From Corynebacterium sp. (GTDB lineage Bacteria; Actinomycetota; Actinomycetes; Mycobacteriales; Mycobacteriaceae), in assembly GCF_030532965.1 (NCBI RefSeq), contig NZ_JAUNKC010000009.1, positions 1-64,000 on the forward strand: a DNA stretch of 64,000 nt, given 5' to 3'. The position numbers and the translations under genes were made by a program. This document shows positions 53,910 to 62,474 of this stretch, in pieces. The stretch's first letter is position 1, and each line of letters begins with the position of its first letter. The notes under the pieces were generated by a model. That model was not told the origin of the DNA, did no database searches, and saw only the letters and a program-made list of their open reading frames with translations.

Positions 53910-55694
53910 ATGCGTAAACGAATGAAGAAAATCGCGCTCAGACGCACACTTAAACTGATTGCACCGGACGTCAAACCCCAGCGGAAGCTCATCGTTGGCG
54001 GCGTGGTGGCATTGCTTCTTGAGGTCGTTTTCCGCGTGTTGGAACCATGGCCGCTGAAATTTGTCATCGACGCTTTGTCCGTGTCCATCGGTGCAGACAT
54101 TGCGGAGGCACCGGCCTCGTTACGGCTGCTACTCATCTGCGGCGGAGTTTTGGTCTTAATTGTTGCGATGCGCGCGTTGTGCAATTACCTGGCCACGGTC
54201 GCCTTTGCGCTGGTAGGTTCCCGCGCGTCAACCCTGTTGCGCGCCCGCATTTTCCACCATGTCCAAGGCCTGTCCCAACAGTTTCACTCCCAAAACCGCA
54301 GTGCGGATACCGTCCAACGTCTCGTTTCGGACGTCAACCGCATGCAGGAAGTGGCGGTTACTGCAGGGCTTCCCCTTCTGGCAAACGTGATTACGTTGAT
54401 CGTGATGCTATTCATCATGATGGTGCTCGATCCCCTATTGTCGCTGGTTGTTGTCGCCGCCATGATCCTGTTCTTAATCACCTCTCGGGGTGCTTCCCAC
54501 AAGATCGCTGTCGCTGCCCGCAGAACCCGTAAAGCTGAAGGGCAGTTGGCAAACACCGCGCAGGAGTCCTTGTCCTCGATCAAGATCGTGCAGGCGTACG
54601 GTTTGGAGTCGCTAATAGCCGATCGGTTCATAGGTGCGAATGAAACCTCGCTGACCGCGGGTGTCAAAAGCCGCCGACTGGCCGCTCGTTTGGAACGAAG
54701 CACCGATGTGATTGTCGGTGTTGCGTCGGCAGCTGTTCTAGTTGGCGGCGGGCTCCGGGTGCTTGACGGTGCCATGACTCTCGGTGACCTCGTGCTGTTT
54801 ACCACCTACCTGCGCACCACCATGAAACCGCTGCGCGACATGGCGAAATACACCGGGCGCATCGCCCGGGCGACGGCCTCCGGTGAGCGTGTCGCTGACC
54901 TCATGGAGCTTCAATCTGACATTTCCTCTCCCGAAAACCCCGTCCCACTTGGGGACAATGTTTCCGGCTTGGTCACATTCGACGACGTGCATACTAACTA
55001 TGAATCGACGAAGGTTCTCCGCGGCCTTAATCTAGACATTCATCCCGGAGAAACCGTGGCGATTATCGGTCCTTCCGGCGCGGGCAAATCCACGCTGGTT
55101 TCGCTGCTGGTTCGAGCGCTTGACCCCACAAAAGGCACCGTTAGTATCGACGGCCTTCCACTGACAAGTCTCGATCTTGCGGATCTTCGTGCCCATGTTT
55201 CCTTGCTGCACCAGGAGGCAGTCCTGTTCGCCGGCACGATTCGCGAAAACATTCGTTACGGTCGTTTCAACGCCACCGATGCGGACATCGAAGCGGCGGC
55301 CAAGGCTGCGAACGCCCACGATTTCATCATTGCGATGCCTAAGGGTTACGACACCGTTGTGGGTGAACGCGGCGGCACGCTTTCCGGCGGTCAGCGCCAA
55401 CGAGTAGCCATTGCGCGCGCCTTGCTCCGCAACACCCCAATCGTCATTCTCGATGAGGCCACCACTGGGCTCGACCCGGAATCCGCAGGTCTGGTGCTTG
55501 AGGCGATTGAGAAACTCGTTGAAGGTCGCACCACCCTAGCTGTCACCCATGACGCGGAAGTTGCGTTGCGTGCCGACCGTGTCGTGTGGCTTGAGAACGG
55601 CAAAGTGCTTCTCGACGGCTCCCCCAGCGAGCTGTATTCCTACAGCGAAGCTTTCCGTAATTGGGTCAACTCCAAGGAGGACTTCCAGCCATGA
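53910..55694 (+). CDS. ABC exporter, fused permease-ATPase (MsbA-like)
   Basis: A 594-aa half-transporter. Six membrane segments lie in residues about 20-310 (for example LLLICGGVLVLIVAMRALC, ILFLITSRGAS); the ATPase carries Walker A GPSGAGKSTLVSLL, signature LSGGQRQRVAIARALL and Walker B PIVILDEATTGLDPESAG. It should act as a homodimer and flip or export the lipid-linked product of the operon. Overlaps the following kinase gene by 4 bp (ATGA). Confidence 0.92.
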   Translation: MRKRMKKIALRRTLKLIAPDVKPQRKLIVGGVVALLLEVVFRVLEPWPLKFVIDALSVSIGADIAEAPASLRLLLICGGVLVLIVAMRALCNYLATVAFALVGSRASTLLRARIFHHVQGLSQQFHSQNRSADTVQRLVSDVNRMQEVAVTAGLPLLANVITLIVMLFIMMVLDPLLSLVVVAAMILFLITSRGASHKIAVAARRTRKAEGQLANTAQESLSSIKIVQAYGLESLIADRFIGANETSLTAGVKSRRLAARLERSTDVIVGVASAAVLVGGGLRVLDGAMTLGDLVLFTTYLRTTMKPLRDMAKYTGRIARATASGERVADLMELQSDISSPENPVPLGDNVSGLVTFDDVHTNYESTKVLRGLNLDIHPGETVAIIGPSGAGKSTLVSLLVRALDPTKGTVSIDGLPLTSLDLADLRAHVSLLHQEAVLFAGTIRENIRYGRFNATDADIEAAAKAANAHDFIIAMPKGYDTVVGERGGTLSGGQRQRVAIARALLRNTPIVILDEATTGLDPESAGLVLEAIEKLVEGRTTLAVTHDAEVALRADRVVWLENGKVLLDGSPSELYSYSEAFRNWVNSKEDFQP

Positions 55695-56776
55695 TTCCAA
55701 CCACGGCGTCATTAGTTGATTGTTTTACCGATCCCTCCTGGCTCAGCGAAAAACTCGGCGAAAATGTCAAGGCGGAATGGATTCGCATCAAACCCGCCAC
55801 TTCCTTAGTTGCCTCGCTCCGGGACCCCGAGACCCGCCGCATTCTCGGTTGGGTTCGAGTGTTGTGGCCCAACAGCCACAAGAAAGCCCAGAAAATTCAG
55901 CGGTTGGCTAACGAGATGCAGCTTAATGTACGCACCATTGCGCTGTCTGACGATCTTATGCTCCAGACAGGCGAAATCATCGCTGACGCAAAGCTCACCA
56001 AACTGTTGCGCCCATTGCCCACCGAGGTTCTAGGCGGAAAGATTCTTCGCTACAACCCGGCGCGCCGTGTGGTTTTTCGGGTTGGTGATCGGGTGTGGCG
56101 CGTCAACACTGCTGGTACGCCGTCCAAGCAATTGCATGAGTGCATCTCCACGGCGGTGCCTACTCAAACGCGGTTTGACGATGGTTCCAACCCGTATCTC
56201 AGTGTTGTGAATTTTGTTGGCGACTCTGATTTGGAGCACAATCCGGATAAGTCGGCGACGGCTCGGGTTGGTGCGGCGCTTGCGCGGTTGCATGCGTTAG
56301 GAGATACGGTGCCGTCTGATCTTGTTGCTCCGGCCCCTAACGTGCGTAAGCAATTGCGTGCCCATGTGGGGATTTTGGAATCTTTGGATTCTGGGCTGGC
56401 TGAGCGGGTGGCTGCGATCAAGGCTCCTACTTTTGAGAATTCTGACAGTGTTTTGTTGCACGGTGATTTTACTCCCGATCAGATTCTTTACGACTGCGCG
56501 AGTGGTCAGTTGTGGCTCAGTGATTTCGACCGGGCACATCTTGGACCTGCGGCTTTCGATATTGGTTCTTATCTGTCGGCTATTGATCTTGAGCTTCGGG
56601 GTGTGTTTCTTGATGCTTATGCTGAAACGGCTGAGCTTCCCTCCGAGGCTGATATTCGTACCGCCCAGGTGCACGCGGCGCTTATGCGGTTGACGGAACC
56701 CTTGCGCACCGCGTCGCCGCAGTGGCGCGGCGAGATTGCTCAACGGCTGGATCGTATTGAGGAGGTGCTTCGGTGA
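55691..56776 (+). CDS. APH/choline-kinase-fold phosphotransferase, copy A
   Basis: A 361-aa protein of the aminoglycoside phosphotransferase fold. The catalytic loop is LLHGDFTPDQILYDC (H-G-D-x-x-x-x-Q) and the metal-binding strand is LSDFDRAHLGPAAFDIGSYL. The N-lobe is poorly conserved. Within a glycan operon it more likely phosphorylates a sugar or lipid-linked sugar than an antibiotic. ATG 55691 follows AGGAGG and overlaps the ABC gene stop. Codon choice in the second half is visibly richer in G+T than in the neighbouring genes. Confidence 0.82.
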   Translation: MIPTTASLVDCFTDPSWLSEKLGENVKAEWIRIKPATSLVASLRDPETRRILGWVRVLWPNSHKKAQKIQRLANEMQLNVRTIALSDDLMLQTGEIIADAKLTKLLRPLPTEVLGGKILRYNPARRVVFRVGDRVWRVNTAGTPSKQLHECISTAVPTQTRFDDGSNPYLSVVNFVGDSDLEHNPDKSATARVGAALARLHALGDTVPSDLVAPAPNVRKQLRAHVGILESLDSGLAERVAAIKAPTFENSDSVLLHGDFTPDQILYDCASGQLWLSDFDRAHLGPAAFDIGSYLSAIDLELRGVFLDAYAETAELPSEADIRTAQVHAALMRLTEPLRTASPQWRGEIAQRLDRIEEVLR

Positions 56777-57750
56777 CACCCATTGATGTTCTCTTTAGCC
56801 TTCCTCATATCGTCCGCGCGTGGCCGAATATAAAGAACCACAGCCTCACGTTTGAGCAGCTTGTCGACGGGCAGTTGCGGGCTGGCGAGATTGATGCGAA
56901 TGGCAACGTCGTGCGTAGTCCGTTTGGTTTCGACCCTAAGCTTCCCGCGCTTGAACCTCACCCAGGGTTGGTGGTACACCGGCTGCATCGGCGCGCGGTC
57001 GTCATCGACGCTGATCGGTGTAGGGCCATCAAGCATATTGCGAAGGCTGCGCCGCCGGATCTTTCTGCTGTAGCGAAGGCTGCGGGGCTGGGCGCTGCGG
57101 AGATCGTGGCGCAAACGGAGTCTACCGTCGAGTATTCGCTGCTGAGTGGCAAGACGCTTCTGGAGCTTGGCGACGATTCCCTGCCCGGTTGGCGAAAATT
57201 CGCCGAGCTTTGGCCGAGTTTCGCACGAACACCTCACGTGCCTCTTCCTTCTCATGGCGCTGCGGAGGAGCGTGCCACGCTGCAGCATTGGTTACGCCAG
57301 GTGGAGAGCTATCAGGCGTTGACCGAATCGGTGTTTGACGGCTTACGTGGGAGCGTCGAAAAGCTAGCTACAGAACTGCTGCGCACCCCAGATGTTTCGA
57401 TGCTGTTGCATCGGGATTTACATGACAAGCAATTGTTGTGGGACGGCGCGACGATAAGTGTGCTGGATTTGGATACGGCCGCCTACGGTGAAGCGGCGTT
57501 GGACGTAGGTAATTTGCTTGCTCATGTTGAGCTGCGTGGCTACCAAGGGGTTTATTCTTCCGACACCCAGTCACGCATCACCGAAGAACTTTTTTCACTT
57601 GCGCACAATTTAAATATTTCCGATTCCCGGTTGCGGGTATACACGCAATCCGCACGCCTGCGGCTGTGCTGCGTCTACGCCTTCCGACCTAGCGCAAAGA
57701 CTTTTTTTGACCAGTGGATTTACCACACCTTAGAGGAGAAACAACAATGA
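56773..57750 (+). CDS. APH/choline-kinase-fold phosphotransferase, copy B
   Basis: A 325-aa protein with catalytic loop MLLHRDLHDKQLLWDG and metal strand VLDLDTAAYGEAALDVGNLL, so both the catalytic Asp and the DxD-type residues are present. It is only distantly like copy A, with HRD instead of HGD. The GTG start overlaps the copy A stop, and its own stop overlaps the next ATG (ATGA). A GCTTTTCGACG element lies at 57354-57364. Confidence 0.82.
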   Translation: MTPIDVLFSLPHIVRAWPNIKNHSLTFEQLVDGQLRAGEIDANGNVVRSPFGFDPKLPALEPHPGLVVHRLHRRAVVIDADRCRAIKHIAKAAPPDLSAVAKAAGLGAAEIVAQTESTVEYSLLSGKTLLELGDDSLPGWRKFAELWPSFARTPHVPLPSHGAAEERATLQHWLRQVESYQALTESVFDGLRGSVEKLATELLRTPDVSMLLHRDLHDKQLLWDGATISVLDLDTAAYGEAALDVGNLLAHVELRGYQGVYSSDTQSRITEELFSLAHNLNISDSRLRVYTQSARLRLCCVYAFRPSAKTFFDQWIYHTLEEKQQ

Positions 57751-59072
57751 AGATTTCAGTAATTGGCTGCGGCTACCTCGGTGCCGTCCATGCCGCTTGC
57801 ATGGCCTCACTCGGCCACGATGTCATCGGTGTCGACATTGATGCCGACAAAGTCGCCACTCTCAATAACGGCGATGTTCCGTTTTTCGAACCTGGCCTTT
57901 TGGAGATCCTGACAGAAAGCCTCGCCTCTGGGCGCCTGCGCTTTGCCGTTGCCCCCGCGCTGGCGGAACTGGCCGATATTGATGTTCACTTCGTCACCGT
58001 TGGCACCCCGCAGTCCGCAACCAGCGGCGCTGCCGACTTAAGCTTTGTGGAATCAGCATTCGATATGATTCTCAACGCCACGAAGGATTCGGAAAAGAAT
58101 CCAGTTGTCGTGGGTAAATCCACCGTCCCGGTAGGTACCGCGCAAAAACTCGCCGCCGCAATTCGTCCACACGGGCTGACACTGGTGTGGAACCCCGAAT
58201 TCTTACGCGAAAGCTTCGCCGTGCAAGACACCCTGCACCCGGACCGCATCGTCTACGGGCTTTCCGACGATCCTGCTGAAGCCGCGCGCGGCCAGGCTGC
58301 TCTTGACGAGATTTACGCATCTATGCTTGCTGCGGACACCCCGCGGCTTATCATGAATTACCCAACCGCTGAGCTGGTGAAAGTGGCAGCAAACTCCTTC
58401 TTAGCCACCAAGATCAGCTTCATCAACGCCATGGCAGAACTGTGCGAAGCCACCGACGGCGACGTCACCCAGCTGGCGGAAGCCCTTGGCCACGATGTGC
58501 GCATCGGCAACCAGTTCCTCAAAGCCGGTGCCGGATTCGGCGGCGGCTGCCTGCCGAAGGACATTCGGGCGTTCGTCTCCCGCGCCGAGGAACTTGGCGT
58601 TGAAGACGCCGTCGGGTTCTTGCGTGAGGTGGATGAGATCAACCAACGCCGCCGCGACCGTGTTGTTGATCTCTCCCTTGCAGCTGTAGGTGGCGCCGTG
58701 ACTGGCAAAAAGATCACGGTTCTTGGTGCAGCATTCAAGCCGAACAGCGACGACATTCGTGACTCCCCAGCCCTTGATGTAGCACTGCGGCTGCACGACT
58801 TGGGTGCACACGTCACCGTCACTGACTCGGAGGCGCTTCACGCCGTTGAGGCCCGCTACCCAGCCCTGACCACGCAGCGCGACACCATCACAGCGCTTGA
58901 CGACGCCGAACTCGTGCTGTTGCTGACGGAATGGGAGGAGTATAAGAACCTCGATCCGCAGGCGATCAAAACGATCGTCAAAACCCCCGCCATCATCGAT
59001 GGTCGTAACGCTCTTGACGCTGACCTGTGGAAGGCCAGCGGCTGGTCCTATCGTGGGCTGGGACGGCACTAA
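57747..59072 (+). CDS. ugd: UDP-glucose 6-dehydrogenase
   Basis: A 441-aa NAD-dependent enzyme oxidising UDP-glucose to UDP-glucuronate. Rossmann VIGCGYLGAVHAACMASLG, STVPVGTAQKLA, the substrate-binding WNPEFLRESFAVQDTLHPDR, catalytic Cys in GAGFGGGCLPKDIRAFV, and the C-terminal GAAFKPNSDDIRDSPALDVA are all present. UDP-glucuronate is a donor for acidic glycans and a precursor of UDP-xylose. Start chosen by AGGAG 8 nt upstream. Last gene of the operon. Confidence 0.95.
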   Translation: MKISVIGCGYLGAVHAACMASLGHDVIGVDIDADKVATLNNGDVPFFEPGLLEILTESLASGRLRFAVAPALAELADIDVHFVTVGTPQSATSGAADLSFVESAFDMILNATKDSEKNPVVVGKSTVPVGTAQKLAAAIRPHGLTLVWNPEFLRESFAVQDTLHPDRIVYGLSDDPAEAARGQAALDEIYASMLAADTPRLIMNYPTAELVKVAANSFLATKISFINAMAELCEATDGDVTQLAEALGHDVRIGNQFLKAGAGFGGGCLPKDIRAFVSRAEELGVEDAVGFLREVDEINQRRRDRVVDLSLAAVGGAVTGKKITVLGAAFKPNSDDIRDSPALDVALRLHDLGAHVTVTDSEALHAVEARYPALTTQRDTITALDDAELVLLLTEWEEYKNLDPQAIKTIVKTPAIIDGRNALDADLWKASGWSYRGLGRH

Positions 59073-59080
59073 ACCAGGAG

Positions 59081-59812
59081 TTAGCGAATAAGGGCGCGTG
59101 CTTCTTCGACAAGTCGCAGCGCACGCGCCGCCGCCCGTTCGCACCAGAGACGCAGTTGAACGTCAGTTGCGTCAGCATAGTAGAAGTCCCAGTGTGCGGT
59201 AACGGCGCAATCCCATTCCACAAGCGTTAATCCTGGCGCGTATCTACGGTTAAGCCTTTCGCATTCCTGTTTAACAGATCCAACTCTTTTCCGTTCATAC
59301 AGGAACTCATCGTAGTAACGGCACGTGATTCGCACCCAGTTCCGGTGGGGTTCAACGCTGAACTCCACCGGGGGTCTGTCCATGGAGGTGGGAAGAAAAG
59401 TGGTCAGGTGGTCGTGGTCGAGACGACTGTGTCTGTAGTTTTCCGGCGTTACCCAGCTGTGAAGGTTTATGCCATAGTCGGTGGCCAGTGTACGAAACTC
59501 GTGGTGGACGAACCCTAAAAGTCCTGGCTGGTAACCAATGATGGTGTCAGCGAAAAACTCGACCACGAGTTCTTTACCCCCAGTTTCGTTGATGCCGCAG
59601 CTGAGGCGGCAGGGGGTTGATTCTGGCTGCTCGATGTAGGAAAGCCCAGTGGGAAATGTTGCTTTCACACTCACGGCCTCAGAATCTGGGTAACAGGTGA
59701 CTTCGATCGCCATGTCAGGGAATTCCAGCCATAATCCTTCGGGCCACATAGGTATCGGGCTAACACCGTAGCTAACCGCTTCTTCGGCAATCTGGTTGAG
59801 CATGCTGGGCAT
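59081..59812 (-). CDS. Protein of unknown function
   Basis: A 243-aa soluble protein that I do not recognise. It is rich in aromatic residues and His (for example EFRTLATDYGINLHSWVTPE) with a mixed alpha/beta pattern, and ends in Arg-rich helices (ERAAARALRLVEEARALIR). No signal peptide, membrane segment or catalytic motif is seen. Two tandem segments begin LEFPDMAIEVTCYPD and EFSVEPHRNWVRITCRYYD, so it may consist of two related halves. Start 59812 is tentative; GAGGAAAGCG lies upstream at a long spacing. Convergent with ugd, 8 bp apart. Confidence 0.6.
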   Translation of the reverse strand: MPSMLNQIAEEAVSYGVSPIPMWPEGLWLEFPDMAIEVTCYPDSEAVSVKATFPTGLSYIEQPESTPCRLSCGINETGGKELVVEFFADTIIGYQPGLLGFVHHEFRTLATDYGINLHSWVTPENYRHSRLDHDHLTTFLPTSMDRPPVEFSVEPHRNWVRITCRYYDEFLYERKRVGSVKQECERLNRRYAPGLTLVEWDCAVTAHWDFYYADATDVQLRLWCERAAARALRLVEEARALIR

Positions 59813-59966
59813 AAACGTTTCGCTTTCCTCGAAACCGCTAGGGACACAGCAATGAGGTTGCCGCCTGCACAGACCATGGAAATTGTGCAAAGATCCGGTA
59901 GGCAGGCAAGCCAGCGTACTCGCTTTATTCCGAAGATGTCAAGACTTCAGCGCACCAAGGCTTTTT

Positions 59967-59977
59967 GCTTTTCGACG
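59967..59977 (+). repeat. GCTTTTCGACG element (intergenic)
   Basis: Full-length form GCTTTTCGACGCCGCC (59967-59982). Confidence 0.85.
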
Positions 59978-60017
59978 CCGCCACGTCACGGTGGTGTTAT
60001 AGCACGTGATGGAAGGC

Positions 60018-61382
60018 TTAAGCCGAGCCTTTGACAACCGTTAATTGCCACTCCGCTGCACCGGTCTGGTGGAAGTTCTCCACCTCATGTCCGTGATCCG
60101 CAGCCCACTGAGGGATGCTGTCTGTGGCTTGGGTGCAGTCAAAATCAATCACCAGTTTTTCTCCAACGTGAAGGTGACTGATCGCTTCTTTGGCGTCGAT
60201 AAGCGGAAACGGGCACACCGAACCCACCGCATCAAGCGCATAGGTGCCGGGCGCAAGCTCACGGACACCCGCTGGGGAAGAAACCGGCACCTTAAGCGCA
60301 ATGGCAGAAGTTTGAAAAGCCGCCAGTCGCTCAAGCGATTCGCCGTCGAGAGGCGGTTCCGCTGCTGGCTGCGGGCGCGCGGATTTATTCGTCGGCTTGA
60401 GCCACAGCTTGGTTGCAGCCCCGACTCCGAGACCGACCGCGAGTAATCCGACCCAGCCCTGGTAGCTGAACAGGCTCGTCTCTACCATTCCATTACCCAC
60501 CGTGCAGCCACCTGCCAAACACGCCCCGACCCCCATGAGGACGCCGCCGACTACAGCACGGACTGCCGCTTCCGGCTCCGGAACGCGAACCCGAAACTCC
60601 CCTGTTGCCCGAGCCGCTCCGAAAGAACCGAGAAGAATACCCACCACCAGCAGCACACCCCAGTCAAAGTACTGCGCATCGCCCGTGGCGATAAAGTTTG
60701 TGAGATTCGCAGACGGCCCTGTTATCCCAAGGCCGTAATCTCGACCCGATGCAGCGGACAGCGGCCACGCAACAACACCCACCAACCCGATCAATGCACC
60801 AGCGATGTAAGGGTTTAATGGTCGGCGCCAGCCGCGTGTATGAAGATCCGCCTTGATTGCCGCCGCATCCCGCTTACGGTAGTACAGCACCGCGTATCCA
60901 GTGAGTGCTAGAAGAGCAAAAACGAAGTACCACTCCGAAACCCCTACAGTTTCGGGAATGGTGGTGGCGTCAACGGTGTATCCACGCAGCCAATTGTTAA
61001 ACCCGCTGAGCACACCTGTTTTCATGGCTGCCGCCGTGGTGGCGTAGGCGATGAGCGCGACCCACGACCCCACCAGCCCCTCACCTGATCGATACCATGT
61101 TCCCGAGGCGCAGCCGCCAGCCAAAACAATTCCCAACCCAAAGACAAAACCGCCAATGACCACAGCGACTGGCGCGAAGGAATCAACGCTTAACGTGATG
61201 ACGCCCGCAGCATCAAGGGCATGGAGCCCCACCGCATGGATGGCGATGACAATCAACAACGCAACGAAACTTCGCCACGTTTTCGCCAGGAAAATATCGC
61301 GCAGCATTCCGGTGACGCAAAACCGCCCGCGTTGCATGATGACACCGAGCACAATGCCCACTATCAAGCCACTAATGATCAT
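60018..61382 (-). CDS. YeeE/YedE thiosulfate-type transporter fused to TusA domain
   Basis: A 454-aa protein. Residues 1 to about 350 are a YeeE/YedE (DUF395) membrane unit with ten or so segments and the paired Cys motifs GRFCVTGMLRD, GGCASGTWYRSGEG and GGCTVGNGM that pass thiosulfate. The C-terminal 75 residues are a TusA-like domain (LDAVGSVCPFPLIDAKEAIS) with the conserved Cys of the CPxP motif. In other bacteria the two are separate (TsuA and TsuB). It should take up thiosulfate or a related sulfur species; selenium transport is the alternative. A McbR-type operator lies 82 bp upstream. Confidence 0.9.
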   Translation of the reverse strand: MIISGLIVGIVLGVIMQRGRFCVTGMLRDIFLAKTWRSFVALLIVIAIHAVGLHALDAAGVITLSVDSFAPVAVVIGGFVFGLGIVLAGGCASGTWYRSGEGLVGSWVALIAYATTAAAMKTGVLSGFNNWLRGYTVDATTIPETVGVSEWYFVFALLALTGYAVLYYRKRDAAAIKADLHTRGWRRPLNPYIAGALIGLVGVVAWPLSAASGRDYGLGITGPSANLTNFIATGDAQYFDWGVLLVVGILLGSFGAARATGEFRVRVPEPEAAVRAVVGGVLMGVGACLAGGCTVGNGMVETSLFSYQGWVGLLAVGLGVGAATKLWLKPTNKSARPQPAAEPPLDGESLERLAAFQTSAIALKVPVSSPAGVRELAPGTYALDAVGSVCPFPLIDAKEAISHLHVGEKLVIDFDCTQATDSIPQWAADHGHEVENFHQTGAAEWQLTVVKGSA

Positions 61383-61463
61383 GAGGTTCAGCCTTCTTTC
61401 ACATCAAATGTTCTTCTCGGGATGAACCACATACTAGACAGCTTCGTCCATTATTAAAACAAT

Positions 61464-61487
61464 AATTTAGACAAGGCGGTCTAAATT
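61464..61487. promoter_or_regulatory. McbR-type operator TAGAC-N6-GTCTA
   Basis: AATTTAGAC-AAGGCG-GTCTAAATT, perfect 9-bp arms; core TAGAC-N6-GTCTA at 61468-61483 equals the published consensus of the C. glutamicum sulfur-metabolism repressor McbR. A TAGTAT hexamer near 61431-61436 on the minus strand could be the -10. Confidence 0.8.
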
Positions 61488-61599
61488 TACCTCATAGGCA
61501 GGAGAAATTACCCTGCAATGAAACTGAATATAATTTATTCACCGCAATATTTTCCGCTCCTGCGCCTCACTTAAAAGCAGCTACCCCCACCAGCAGTAC

Positions 61600-62391
61600 C
61601 TATCCCCCGAACCCGAATGGCAACGTAGCAAACACGGCCAAACTCGCCAGAATCTCAAGGCGACCGATTTGGCGCGGGGCGAACCGTTGCCCGCGTCGTG
61701 AAGCAATAACGGGAAGGGCATACGCACGCGCAACCAAAAATACCCACACCACCACGTGCGGCCAGGTCGCGTACCCCAAAAACGCCAACACCGCAATAAG
61801 CACCGCGGCGGCCACGTGGGCTGCCACCGAGCCAATAAACCACGCCCGCGAACCACTCTCCCGAATAAGCGTCTTCACAAGCGGAACCGTTGTAGCGAAA
61901 TAGGTAGACAGCAACCCCGTAAACAGCCACGCCTTCAGCGACACACCACCTGGTGCAAACCACGGCACCGACGTGGGCAGGTTATCGGCAACGGGCAAAA
62001 TGAGAGCAGCGGCAGCAATTGCCACCAGCCGTGATGTAAGTTCCCGCTCCCGTTTCCGCCACGCGCGGTGGAAGGAGGTAACGATCAAGGGAACGTACAA
62101 CACACCCCACCACAACAGGTGTGGGGCACCAATAATGAGGATTAGGACAAAAACCCCAGTGAGCGCAGCATAAGTGAAAAGCGCTGGACGATACCTCGGC
62201 TTGAAGCGGAACTTCAGCCACTTTTCCGCGACCGCGAAAAAGAAGAACCCAAACGTCCACGCCCCCACGAGGGCAAGGTGGAGCCACCTTAAATCCGCAA
62301 TGATCAGACCGAAGATAAGTGGCGCGAACCCCATCGCCCACGATCCGTGCTGGTCAGTGACCCACCCGTTTTTGATTGCATTTCTCGCCAT
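61600..62391 (-). CDS. YwiC-like family membrane protein
   Basis: A 263-aa integral membrane protein with seven to eight hydrophobic segments. The N-terminal WVTDQHGSWAMGFAPLIFGL is the YwiC-like signature (HGAW-type motif), followed by WTFGFFFFAVAEKWLKFR and a basic loop SFHRAWRKRERELTSRL. Its function is unknown; YwiC in Bacillus lies near the nitrate-respiration genes. Starts shortly downstream of nothing else on its strand, so a single gene. Confidence 0.82.
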   Translation of the reverse strand: MARNAIKNGWVTDQHGSWAMGFAPLIFGLIIADLRWLHLALVGAWTFGFFFFAVAEKWLKFRFKPRYRPALFTYAALTGVFVLILIIGAPHLLWWGVLYVPLIVTSFHRAWRKRERELTSRLVAIAAAALILPVADNLPTSVPWFAPGGVSLKAWLFTGLLSTYFATTVPLVKTLIRESGSRAWFIGSVAAHVAAAVLIAVLAFLGYATWPHVVVWVFLVARAYALPVIASRRGQRFAPRQIGRLEILASLAVFATLPFGFGG

Positions 62392-62474
62392 AAACTCTCA
62401 CTATAGTGAGCATTACCTAATAAGGATGTGGACATTGGGCGCTTTCACGCAGTGAGAAATCCCACTGAAAAATG

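Noticed and set aside
55691..57750. Aminoglycoside resistance genes
   Set aside because: The fold is shared, but the genes are translationally coupled inside a glycan operon and have no close likeness to known resistance enzymes.
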